Origin: Planctomycetota bacterium
GTDB taxonomy: Bacteria; Planctomycetota; Phycisphaerae; WQYP01
DNA length: 17,136 nt
Reading direction: 5' to 3'
Assembly: GCA_021798635.1 (NCBI GenBank)
Contig: JAJZGH010000090.1
Location: 1 to 17,136, forward strand
Under the pieces are notes generated by a model that worked only from the letters and a program-made list of their open reading frames with translations, ran no database searches and was not told the origin of the DNA. Both the position numbers and the translations under genes were made by a program. Shown piece after piece: positions 1-7,600 of this stretch; the first letter of the stretch is position 1, and each line of letters starts with the position of its first letter.

Positions 1-239
1 CGGCTTGGCTGGGGGCCGGGGTGAAGTTTTACTCGCCAGCGTTGAGGTGTTTCATCAATGGTTACAATAACCTCACCAGTTCGGTCCGCGAAGGCGACTG
101 GCTTGTCAAAAAAAAGTCGATCGTGCCCGATTTGTGCAACTGGAAAACTTTCCCCGGAGATCAGCAATTCGATGCGTACGGCTGCCGAGAAAGCGCCCGA
201 AGAATAAGTTGGAGCATCGTCTGTGCGAGGGTTCAACAT
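1..239 (-). CDS. Partial small beta-rich hypothetical protein, divergent from the kinase-like gene
   Basis: An open - strand frame starts at ATG 239-237 and reaches the left edge without a stop, so only the first 79 residues are visible. After a polar start (MLNPRTDDAPTYSSG) it alternates as short beta strands: VRIELLISG, PVAQIGHDRLFF, GEVIVTID and a basic RWRVKLHPG. This pattern looks like a real small beta-sheet protein and better than the + strand reading of the same DNA. A Shine-Dalgarno-like GGAG (+ strand 248-251) lies 8 nt before the ATG. I recall similar short planctomycete hypotheticals with a VAQLG...LL motif, but cannot confirm it here. No function is known to me. The start codon shares bases with the start of the divergent kinase-like gene, so the two genes may be related in function or control. 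The C-terminus lies outside the window. Confidence 0.6.
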   Translation of the reverse strand, partial: MLNPRTDDAPTYSSGAFSAAVRIELLISGESFPVAQIGHDRLFFDKPVAFADRTGEVIVTIDETPQRWRVKLHPGPQPS

Positions 240-738
240 GGAATCGACTCCGAAAAATGCGGATGAGCGCGCCTGGGCCTACGCATCCGTGCGAGGTCTG
301 AAAATCCGCGACGCATTAGGCCGCGGACTGCATGGTTGCGTTTTTTCCAGCAGCGGTCGAACTGCCGTCAAGGCACACAACACCGGTACATCATACACCC
401 GGGAACTGGCTTGTTACAACCGGCTGCGTGAACGAGATATATCCGAGATTTGCGGTCACCATGTTCCGCAATACATTGGCTGTGATGACGGGTTATGGGT
501 CATCGAAATGACCATTGTCACCCCGCCATTCTTGTTGGATTTTGCCGGAGCCTATCTGGACTGGCCGCCGGAATTTTCGCCTGAGGCGATGGAATATTGG
601 CACAACGAAAAGCGGGAACAGTTCGGCACGCGCTGGAAGGAGGTGCAAAATATTTTGGCGATGCTCGGTGAGCAGGCTGAAATATATATGCTGGATGTCA
701 ATCCCGGCAACATTATGTTTGCCGATGGCAAAATCTAA
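238..738 (+). CDS. Small protein-kinase-like protein lacking the C-terminal kinase lobe
   Basis: A 166-residue protein with the N-terminal half of a protein-kinase fold. A glycine-rich loop is seen at residues 27-36 (LGRGLHGCVF), the ATP-binding lysine at K45 (AVK), a candidate alpha-C glutamate at E56, a hinge-like VIEM at 88-91 and a catalytic-loop motif DVNPGN at 153-158 (D153, N158). It stops eight residues after N158, before any DFG metal-binding motif or C-lobe, so it is either a naturally minimal family member or a truncated gene. Neither other forward frame supplies a DFG downstream. I chose ATG 238 over the in-frame GTG 223 because GAGG (227-230) sits 7 nt upstream and the kinase-like sequence begins soon after. 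A phosphotransferase role is plausible but unproven; a pseudokinase or a small-molecule kinase is also possible. It diverges from the partial hypothetical, with overlapping ATGs. Confidence 0.7.
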   Translation: MESTPKNADERAWAYASVRGLKIRDALGRGLHGCVFSSSGRTAVKAHNTGTSYTRELACYNRLRERDISEICGHHVPQYIGCDDGLWVIEMTIVTPPFLLDFAGAYLDWPPEFSPEAMEYWHNEKREQFGTRWKEVQNILAMLGEQAEIYMLDVNPGNIMFADGKI

Positions 739-745
739 CGCCGCC

Positions 746-785
746 CATGTTCCGTTTCGGCACGCCGAAGCGGCCCCATTGAAGC
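746..785 (+). repeat. Hairpin unit 1, CRISPR-repeat-like
   Basis: An imperfect palindrome: 752-760 pairs with 765-773 (9 bp, one G-T) around a CACG loop. The 5' flank is CATGTTCCG (746-754) and the 3' tail is GGCCCCATTGAAGC (772-785). The core 749-785 is 37 nt. Length, internal dyad and an ATTGAAGC tail are typical of CRISPR direct repeats. It begins 8 nt after the stop of the kinase-like gene. Unit 2 at 820-871 has nearly the same flanks but a different stem. Confidence 0.5.
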
Positions 786-819
786 ATTATCTTGGGCGGT
801 TACTCCATGCTCGCAAGGG

Positions 820-871
820 CATTTTCCGCGGCGGCTGCGATTTTTCGCAGCCGCTGTGGCCCCATTGAAAA
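820..871 (+). repeat. Hairpin unit 2, same flanks as unit 1 with a longer, different stem
   Basis: A strong hairpin: 826-839 pairs with 846-859 (14 bp, two G-T pairs) around loop ATTTTT. The inner 9 bp (GCGGCTGCG/CGCAGCCGC) are perfect. Its 5' flank CATTTTCCG (820-828) matches unit 1 at 8 of 9 bases, and the 12-base tail GGCCCCATTGAA (858-869) is identical to 772-783. Units 1 and 2 are separated by 34 nt. The stems differ in sequence and length yet both stay paired, which points to selection for the folded form rather than simple copying. Confidence 0.5.
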
Positions 872-1302
872 GAAACGCCATTCCTGTATTTCACGCGACC
901 CAGTAGCAGTAGCTGCGGCCAGGGTATTGCCAGCGGCCGCATCCGTAGTAGGCCTGCGAATTTACAACGTAGTGGGCGATCGGGACACACTTGGCAGATA
1001 TTGCAGCAAGGTTAGATCAGGCCAACAAGGGAATAGCTCGCAATGTTGGTGATTGGTCTGAGAATGCACCGCCAAAATGGCGAAAGTGATCCGCATAAGT
1101 GAAAAAGTGGTGCCGCAAGGGGCGGCATAGCGCTTGGCGGGGATGTTGCGGGCGGGTATGATTTCGTGGCGGCAAGGCTGTAGGTTTATGACGTGCGAGC
1201 CTGTGAATAATGACTGCCGGAAGAGCCGCTCGGGTGGTATTCCAGTGTGCGGCTATATTTTTATACTCTTGGCCAATAAAAATGCGGGCCGGAAAGGAAC
1301 TC

Positions 1303-2472
1303 ATGGGCGTCCCAATTTCACAAATGTGGACTGTTGCCACGTATGTTTTGTCGCAGCGATTAAAAGGTCGCAAGCGTTATCCTTTGGTTTTGATGCTTGA
1401 GCCGCTGTTCCGGTGCAATCTGGCGTGTGCGGGGTGTGGAAAAATTCAGTATCCGGCGCATATTCTTAAGTCGCAACTCACGCCCGAACAATGTTTTGAT
1501 GCCGTTGAGCAATGCGGTGCTCCGATGGTCAGCATCCCCGGTGGGGAGCCGCTGCTGCATCCGCAGATTAAAGAAATTGTGGAGGGGCTGATCGCCCGAA
1601 AAAAATATATTTATTTGTGCACCAATGCCTTATTGCTTAAGCAGAAAATTGATCTATTCAAGCCCTCGAAATATCTGACGTTCAGCGTGCATCTGGATGG
1701 CCAGAAAGAACACCATGATTTTTCAGTTTGTCGGGAAGGCGGCTATGAGATTGCCGTTGAGGGTATTAAGGAAGCGGTGAAACGCGGCTTCCGGGTTACA
1801 ACCAATACGACGTTGTTTGACGGGGCCGATCCGGCGAGTGTACGCGGATTTTTTGATGAAATGATGCAACTGGGAGTGGAAGGCATGATGCTTTCACCTG
1901 GTTACAGTTACGACAAAGCACCGGATCAGCAGCACTTCCTGGGGCGGGCAAAGACTCGGCGGCTTTTCAGCACGATTCTCAGCAATCGGGATAAAAAATG
2001 GCGGTTTAATCAAAGCCCGTTGTTTTTGGAATTTCTTATGGGAAAGCGGTCGTATGCCTGCACGCCATGGGGAATGCCGACTTACAACGTCTTCGGCTGG
2101 CAGAAGCCGTGTTACCTACTGCAGGACGGCTATGCCGACACGTTCAGCGAGTTGCTGGAAACCACCAGTTGGGACCATTACGGGGCTGAGTCGGGAAATC
2201 CACGATGCGCTAACTGCATGGTGCACAGCGGGTATGAGGCCAGTGCGGTCAATGACACCTTTGGATCTTTGCGTGGTCTGCTGGCCACGGCGCGGGCAAC
2301 ACTTTTTGGCGGTAGTTATGTGAATCGCGAAGCCCTTGAGGCGTTGCAGCAACCGGTGGAAAACACGCGTCATCATTTCATTCCCTTAAGCGTCAGTGCC
2401 GGTAAAACGACATCGGCCGAGAATCAGGAAACGCGATCGGCGTCGCGGGCTAATGATGCGATCAAGGTTTAA
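1303..2472 (+). CDS. hpnH: Adenosylhopane synthase HpnH (radical SAM)
   Basis: HpnH joins a 5'-deoxyadenosyl radical to diploptene to make adenosylhopane, the first step of side-chain extension in hopanoid synthesis. The 389-residue protein carries the radical SAM cluster motif CNLACAGC (C38, C42, C45) inside the characteristic run of family residues around EPLFRCNL. It then has an [10 protein letters not shown] segment and the SVHLDG and [10 protein letters not shown] blocks typical of HpnH. The C-terminal part, known as DUF3463 in this family, has further cysteines (ACTPWG, KPCYLL, RCANC). ATG 1303 gives the usual family start (M-x-VP) with GGAAAGGA just upstream; the in-frame ATG 1282 would add seven residues. 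The C-terminus (after about residue 345) is a longer variable tail. A small hypothetical follows 37 bp downstream, probably in the same operon. No other hopanoid gene is visible in the window. Confidence 0.95.
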   Translation: MGVPISQMWTVATYVLSQRLKGRKRYPLVLMLEPLFRCNLACAGCGKIQYPAHILKSQLTPEQCFDAVEQCGAPMVSIPGGEPLLHPQIKEIVEGLIARKKYIYLCTNALLLKQKIDLFKPSKYLTFSVHLDGQKEHHDFSVCREGGYEIAVEGIKEAVKRGFRVTTNTTLFDGADPASVRGFFDEMMQLGVEGMMLSPGYSYDKAPDQQHFLGRAKTRRLFSTILSNRDKKWRFNQSPLFLEFLMGKRSYACTPWGMPTYNVFGWQKPCYLLQDGYADTFSELLETTSWDHYGAESGNPRCANCMVHSGYEASAVNDTFGSLRGLLATARATLFGGSYVNREALEALQQPVENTRHHFIPLSVSAGKTTSAENQETRSASRANDAIKV

Positions 2473-2509
2473 TTTAAGACTGCTGCTTATAAGGGATTAA
2501 GAATTTTAT

Positions 2510-2932
2510 ATGACAACACAAGAACAGATGTCTAACGCCCCCGATTCGGCGGGTAGCCCCGCGGTTACGGAACATGAAAATCTTGAGGGGTACAATCCTC
2601 GGCTGGATTCCCTGCCGATGGTTCGGGATGTCGTGGAAAAGGCTTTCAGCTATCGCGGGGATGTGACGATTGTTAATCGCAAGGGCGATGCGGTTGAAGG
2701 CTATATCTTTGATCGGCAGGCGGAATCCTCGGATACGGCCCAATGGATTCTTCGAATGATTATCAAAGATTCCACCGATCGGGTAACGATCCGATATGAG
2801 GATATTGTCACGATTCATTTCACGGGTAAAGACCCGGCGGCGGGCAAGAGCTTTCAGACCTGGCTGAAAAAATATCAGGAAAAGAAGGCGGCGGGCGAAA
2901 AAAATATTCGCATTGATCCTGAGCCGCTCTGA
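2510..2932 (+). CDS. Small conserved-looking hypothetical downstream of hpnH
   Basis: A 140-residue soluble protein, not recognised with certainty. After an unstructured acidic N-terminus (about 1-28) comes NPRLDSLPMVRDVVEKAF, a likely helix. A beta-rich core of about 60 residues follows (GDVTIVNRKGDAVEGYIFDR, then WILRMIIKD, then VTIRYEDIVTIHFTG), resembling a small SH3- or Sm-like barrel by pattern only. A basic helical tail (FQTWLKKYQEKKAAGEK) closes it. There is no signal peptide or membrane segment. It lies 37 bp after hpnH on the same strand with no terminator between, so it is probably cotranscribed. The nearest purine-rich stretch (AAGGGA, 2491-2496) is rather far from ATG 2510; the alternative in-frame ATG 2528 would remove six residues. 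Confidence 0.75.
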   Translation: MTTQEQMSNAPDSAGSPAVTEHENLEGYNPRLDSLPMVRDVVEKAFSYRGDVTIVNRKGDAVEGYIFDRQAESSDTAQWILRMIIKDSTDRVTIRYEDIVTIHFTGKDPAAGKSFQTWLKKYQEKKAAGEKNIRIDPEPL

Positions 2933-2939
2933 TCAACTT

Positions 2940-4307
2940 CTAAACGTTTGATATCCGCCCCGGCTGTTCCGCCGCTCCGGCGCGAGCGGCGCTGATGGTT
3001 AGTTCGATGGCTTTGTATTGGGCGGCGGCTTCGGGCGTGATCTGATGTTGGCGCTTGGCAAACTCACCGGCTTGGCGGGGTTGCAAATCAGGGGATTGCG
3101 GGCCGTCATGGCGTTTGAGCACGTGATAAAATTGATTGCGCTGGGCGGGAATCCAGCCGCTGTCGCGAATGAGGCGGCAGATCATTTCCTCGGAGAGGCG
3201 GAAGGATGTGCCGGCACTGCTGACGACATTTTCTTCCATCATGACACTGCCCATATCGTTGGCTCCGAAGAACAGGGCCAATTGGCCGATCTTGGGACCC
3301 ATGGTTACCCAACTACTTTGCAGATTCTGCACGTTATCGAGATATAGCCGGGCCAGGGTCAGCATGCGAAGATATTCATTGGCATCGGCCAATCTAACGG
3401 TGCGGCCATTGTCGAATTCAAACGGTATGCCGGAATCGGGATTCCACTTGCGTTTTTTATCCAGAGGTGTGTTATCGGGTTGATAGGTCCAATGGATAAA
3501 GGCGGTGTAATGGGCGGGGGCGTTGGCCAAGGCCCAGTCCTGCCGCTGGCGCACGCGGCGCATATGGTCGATGCGATCTTCAATGGTTTCAATATGGCCA
3601 ATGAGCATGGTGGCGCTGGTGTGCATGCCGAGTTTATGGGCTTCGGTCATTACATCCAGCCACTGATCGCCGGAGCATTTGCCCGGGCCGATACGGCTGC
3701 GGACGCGATCAGAAAATATTTCACCACCGCCGCCGGGGACCGTGGCCAGGCCCGCGGCCTTAAAGCGTGCGAGAACTTCCGAGACGGGCAAATCAAAAAA
3801 CCGGGAAAATTCCACAAACTCGGGGGGGCTGAAGGCATGGATATGGACAGAGGGGAATTTTTCTCGTATGCCGCGGAGAAGCTCTTCATAGTAGGTAATC
3901 GGGAGGGCCGGATTCATGCCGCCCTGCATAAGAATCTGTGTGCCGCCGATGCTGACGAGTTCACGGATTTTTTCGTAAATTTGTTCGTAGGAAAGCGTAT
4001 AGGCATCCGGTGCGGCGGGGTCGTTACGCTTGAACGCACAAAAGGTGCAGCGGGCGGTGCAGATATTGGTGTAATTAATGTTCCGGTCAATGACATACGT
4101 GCGGTAATCTTCCGGGTGCAGGCGCTGACTGACGGCAAAGGCCCAGCGGCCCAGATCAATCAGGGGGGCGTGATGATACAGTTCATTAAGCTGTTGTTCG
4201 GTGAGGCGGGCCTTGCCGTCAATGACGGCGTGGATATCAAATCCGGGCCGATAGCCGGTGGGCTGATGGAGGGGGGGGATAAGCAGGTCATTGTTAAATT
4301 CAATCAT
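2940..4307 (-). CDS. mqnC: Cyclic dehypoxanthinyl futalosine synthase MqnC (radical SAM)
   Basis: MqnC cyclises dehypoxanthinyl futalosine in the futalosine pathway to menaquinone. The 455-residue protein has the radical SAM motif at C83, C87 and C90 (CTARCTFC), preceded by DRNINYTN. It has the GGTQILMQGG block, HIHAFSPPE, the PGGGGEI-x-SDRVR segment and AFIHWTYQP. The last three favour MqnC over the related aminofutalosine synthase MqnE. It is longer than usual because of an N-terminal lead of about 70 residues and a charged C-terminal extension of about 50. I chose ATG 4307 over the upstream in-frame TTG 4328; neither has a strong ribosome site. Its stop lies 7 bp from the stop of the convergent hypothetical, leaving no room for separate terminators. 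A promoter is predicted at 4390-4419. No other mqn gene is in the window. Confidence 0.93.
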   Translation of the reverse strand: MIEFNNDLLIPPLHQPTGYRPGFDIHAVIDGKARLTEQQLNELYHHAPLIDLGRWAFAVSQRLHPEDYRTYVIDRNINYTNICTARCTFCAFKRNDPAAPDAYTLSYEQIYEKIRELVSIGGTQILMQGGMNPALPITYYEELLRGIREKFPSVHIHAFSPPEFVEFSRFFDLPVSEVLARFKAAGLATVPGGGGEIFSDRVRSRIGPGKCSGDQWLDVMTEAHKLGMHTSATMLIGHIETIEDRIDHMRRVRQRQDWALANAPAHYTAFIHWTYQPDNTPLDKKRKWNPDSGIPFEFDNGRTVRLADANEYLRMLTLARLYLDNVQNLQSSWVTMGPKIGQLALFFGANDMGSVMMEENVVSSAGTSFRLSEEMICRLIRDSGWIPAQRNQFYHVLKRHDGPQSPDLQPRQAGEFAKRQHQITPEAAAQYKAIELTISAARAGAAEQPGRISNV

Positions 4308-4389
4308 GGGGGTAGATTTCCAATCCAAGCGGCAGAATTAATAAAAAATCCGGGAATTCCAAACCGTCCCGCCAATCTTGCCGCAGTAG

Positions 4390-4419
4390 ATGATAGTGTT
4401 TTTGACCTATATTGGGCAA
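4390..4419 (-). promoter_or_regulatory. Predicted mqnC promoter
   Basis: On the - strand TTGCCC (4419-4414, 4 of 6 to consensus) is followed after 18 bp by TATCAT (4395-4390, 5 of 6). Transcription would begin near 4383 and give a leader of about 75 nt before ATG 4307. Confidence 0.45.
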
Positions 4420-4542
4420 GTGAGGCGGGCGTGACGGGGGCATGAAGGGCTATGGGCCGGGCCGGACGAAAATGTGACCCGATACAATTGGAATTTCTGC
4501 GGATATACTATGGCATAATGTCGGTCCCGCGAGGCCAGTATG

Positions 4543-4599
4543 GCGCTTGCCATGGCTGCGGGGTGCTTGGCTAGAATAGATGCCGCGCTTTGCCATGGC
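4543..4599. repeat. Direct repeat containing GCCATGGC palindromes in the AsmA-like leader
   Basis: GCGCTTGCCATGGC (4543-4556) recurs as GCGCTTTGCCATGGC (4585-4599), differing by one inserted T. Each ends in the 8-bp palindrome GCCATGGC. The second copy sits inside a larger foldback (CCGCGC 4583-4588 with GCGCGG 4612-4617). They lie 50-107 bp before the AsmA-like start, a plausible place for operator sites or a leader structure. No function is shown. Confidence 0.35.
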
Positions 4600-4649
4600 C
4601 TTGGCCAGGCGGCGCGGTACTGAAGTTATGTGGTAACAGGACTTAAGCA

Positions 4650-7600
4650 ATGACTGATAATAATCCATCCATGAATTCCGGCGCACAAAGCGGAAATAAT
4701 TCCAATGGAGGAGCAAATAGAGTATCCAACGGAGGACCCAACACGCCGGCGCGTAAGCGGCGACGGTGGCCTATCGTGGTGGGAATTGTACTGCTGCTGT
4801 TGGTATTGCTGATTCTGGCAATTCCCAGCATGCTGTGCACCGGGCCGGGGGTGAGGTTTGTTGAAGCACAAATTAACTCGCGCATCAGCGGCAGCGTGGC
4901 AATCGGGCGCATGTCATTAGGATGGTTTACGCCCGCCAAGTTGAACCGCGTGACGCTGAAAGATCCCAACGGGGATGTTGTGGTCGGCGATGTTAATGTC
5001 GTGACGCATCGCAGCATTCTGAATTTATTAACGGATTGGCATAATTTGGGAAATATTGCCATTGATATCAAGACGCTTACGCTTAGCCGCGACGGCAATC
5101 ATCAGATTAATATCATGCAGGCACTGGCCAATCCGCATCCGGCGGCGGCATCACCCGCATCCACGCAACCGGCCGTATCGCAATCAACCCAGAGCAGCAG
5201 CACTGCAACCACGCTGCCAAAAATTAACACCACGCTGACATTGAACTTGGCTCAAGCGTCATTTACCTCACCGGGCTTGGAGTCTTTTCATGCGGACCAT
5301 ACGAGCCTGATCGTCGCGGTTGATACATTAGACAATAAGCCGATTCATGTACAGTTGGATACTGCCGCCGGTCTGGTAAATCAGGCCCGCGGCAAAATTC
5401 ATTTAGCGGCGGTCATCAACGCGATTGCCAATGGGCAGATTATGCCTGTCGCAAACATGACCGGGACGGTCACCGCGGGAATACAAAAGCTTAATCTTGC
5501 GGGGCTGGCGCCGATATTAAGTATGGCGGGAGTGAAGGTTTCTCCGAGTGGTGATTTGACGCTGGCCTTGGCGGCCAAGATTCCTTCACCCGGGACAGGC
5601 TCGGTCATGGGTCATATCCTGGTGAAAAATGCGGCACTTTCTGGTGCAATGTTGAAGGGGGATTCCCCCCAGTTGGGAACGGTGCAGGTTCCGATCAACG
5701 CTTCCTGGCAGGCGGATGATTATCAGATTAGCGCGCTGGGCATTGAGACCGCACTGGGCGGGGCGGCGGTCGCGGGGCATGGATCTATTGCCACGGTATT
5801 GGCGGTGCTGCATCATCAACAGGTTTCCGATAAGCTTGCCGTGTTTAACATTACGGCATCTGCTCCGCTGGCGCAGACGCTTACCGCGCTGCCTCATGTG
5901 ATTGCTTTGCCCAGCGGTCTGCATTTTGTCGGCGGACAAACCACGGTTACGGCGGTGATCAGTTTGGGGCATGTCGGCCCAGCGATTGCCCAGAGTCCTC
6001 GCGGGGCGTTGCCGCTGGTGAACAGTGGGGTTACCTTTACCATTCTTCCATTGCATTGGACACAGGCGAACGGTGGACCCAACGGGTCAGCTGCGGCGAC
6101 TGGCACGGTGGCCTTTAATACGCTGGGCAAGCCCGTTCAGGCTGATGTTCACCTGCATATTGCGCAGGCTAAAGCCAAGCCGGCGGACTTTTCTCTAGTG
6201 GCGAATTTAACAGCCATAAAAAATGGAGAAATTCTGCCGTTGAATCAATTGACCGGCAAACTCAAACTGCTGGTATCCAATCTTGATCTTACGGCCATTT
6301 CCCAGATTTTGCCGCGCACGAGTCGATCCATTGTATTTCATGGTGTGGTGAACGGGAACATTTCTGTGAACGCGCCCGAAGCGGGCAGCGGAGAAATTTC
6401 CGGACCGCTGACGATTACCAACTGTGCTTTGGGCGGCACGCTGCTGAAGGGAGATCAACCGCAAGTTGGCACGGTGACGCTGCCAGTGGATATTTCATGG
6501 AAAGGAAACCGATTTCATGTTGGTTCAGTGGGGCTGAAATCGAGCAATCTTCGAATGCTGGTATCGGGTGATGCCACGTTGGCGGAGCTTAAAGCCATCC
6601 AGGATAATCAGGTTGACTGGGGCGCATCAGACTTGCACGTAAGCAGCTATTGCAACCTTGGCTGGTTCACGTCAAGCTTTCGGCACACGCTGGGCTTGGA
6701 GAAGCTGGCACTGCGGCTGCGGCACGGCATCATGACTATGCAGGCTGCTTTAACAAGCAAAGGAAAGCAATCAATCGGGCAAGAGACGCTGTCGCTTACC
6801 GATTTGCGCGGCACATGGAAAAAAACGCCGTTTGTCATCAATCCGGTTCTGGTCGGGGCGGATTTTCAACGTTCAAACATGCAGTGGAATCTGATTAAGG
6901 GTATGGTGGATCAAGCGGCTACTGCGAATGGCAAGCCGGAAAGTACGCCGCAGTTAAATGTTCTGGTGACGGGACAAAACCATGGAGCATACACGTTAAG
7001 CATGCAGGCGGTACTGGCCAATCTGGTGCAGGAGGCCGCCCCTTTCGTGGCGCTGAATGGCCGCAGCGCGGCCGGGACGCTGGATGTCAATGCGACGGCT
7101 GCGGATATATTCGCGCAGAAAATTCCCTACCACCTGAGCGTGGCGCTCAATGGATTGGCGGTAGGATTGGGGCAAGGGCGGCCGGTGATTACTGAGCCAA
7201 CGGTGAATATCCATTCTGATGGAACCCTGCTTTCACCGCATGGTGCCATCACGGGTGTCAACAGCACCCTTGGTATTCAAAGTGCGGAAATTAATATTCC
7301 CAGTGGGAACATGGAAGCACAAAAAGTTTCCACCGGATGGACCGTGCCGATGGCGCAAGTCAATATTTCCAGTATTAACTTGCCGGCGGTGATGAAAATG
7401 GCTGCCATGTTTTCACCGTCGCTGGCCCATGATGATATTGGCGGAACGGTGACTCATTCGGTTATTGCTGCGTCATATAAGCCGGGTTCTGTGACGGTAT
7501 CCAAATTGCATCTGGAAATGGATAACATCAGCTTCCGCAATATCGCGCCCAAGGCTTCTACGGCACAATTTGTGGAACCCAAACTAACTGTTGATATGGC

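Larger units (their letters stand above)
739..1302. other. 564-bp stretch without a convincing gene
   Basis: No frame here reads like a protein on either strand; the short open frames lack recognisable motifs. It contains the two related hairpins described separately (746-785 and 820-871), a third 7-bp inverted repeat (914-920 with 935-941, TGCGGCC/GGCCGCA) without the conserved flanks, and a small 6-bp hairpin (1111-1116 with 1122-1127, TGCCGC/GCGGCA). The last part must hold the hpnH promoter. TATACT at 1262-1267 and TATATT at 1254-1259 are the best -10 candidates, but I see no convincing -35 box for either. Confidence 0.5.
4308..4649. other. 342-bp divergent regulatory gap between mqnC and the AsmA-like gene
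   Basis: No credible gene or RNA is seen. The mqnC side contains a good sigma-70-type promoter (listed separately). The AsmA side contains AT-rich -10-like elements, TATACT (4504-4509) and CATAAT (4514-4519), without a clear -35 box. Two GC-rich blocks with GCCATGGC palindromes follow (4543-4599). Confidence 0.5.

Noticed and set aside
21..266. A + strand open frame of 81 codons at the left edge
   Set aside because: It lies opposite the more protein-like - strand frame and overlaps the kinase-like gene start; it has no motif and no good ribosome site.
746..941. A functional CRISPR array
   Set aside because: Only two related units exist, their stems differ, the possible third hairpin (914-941) lacks the conserved tail, and no cas gene is in the window.
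1017..1373. A - strand open frame of 118 codons overlapping the hpnH start
   Set aside because: It runs into the certain hpnH coding region on the opposite strand and shows no recognisable protein features.
3480..4445. A long + strand open frame of 321 codons opposite mqnC
   Set aside because: It mirrors the mqnC frame, is unusually rich in glycine and alanine, and mqnC has clear radical SAM motifs on the other strand.
5586..6130. - strand open frames inside the AsmA-like gene
   Set aside because: They are antisense shadows; the + strand frame is continuous over 1482 codons with a coherent domain pattern.
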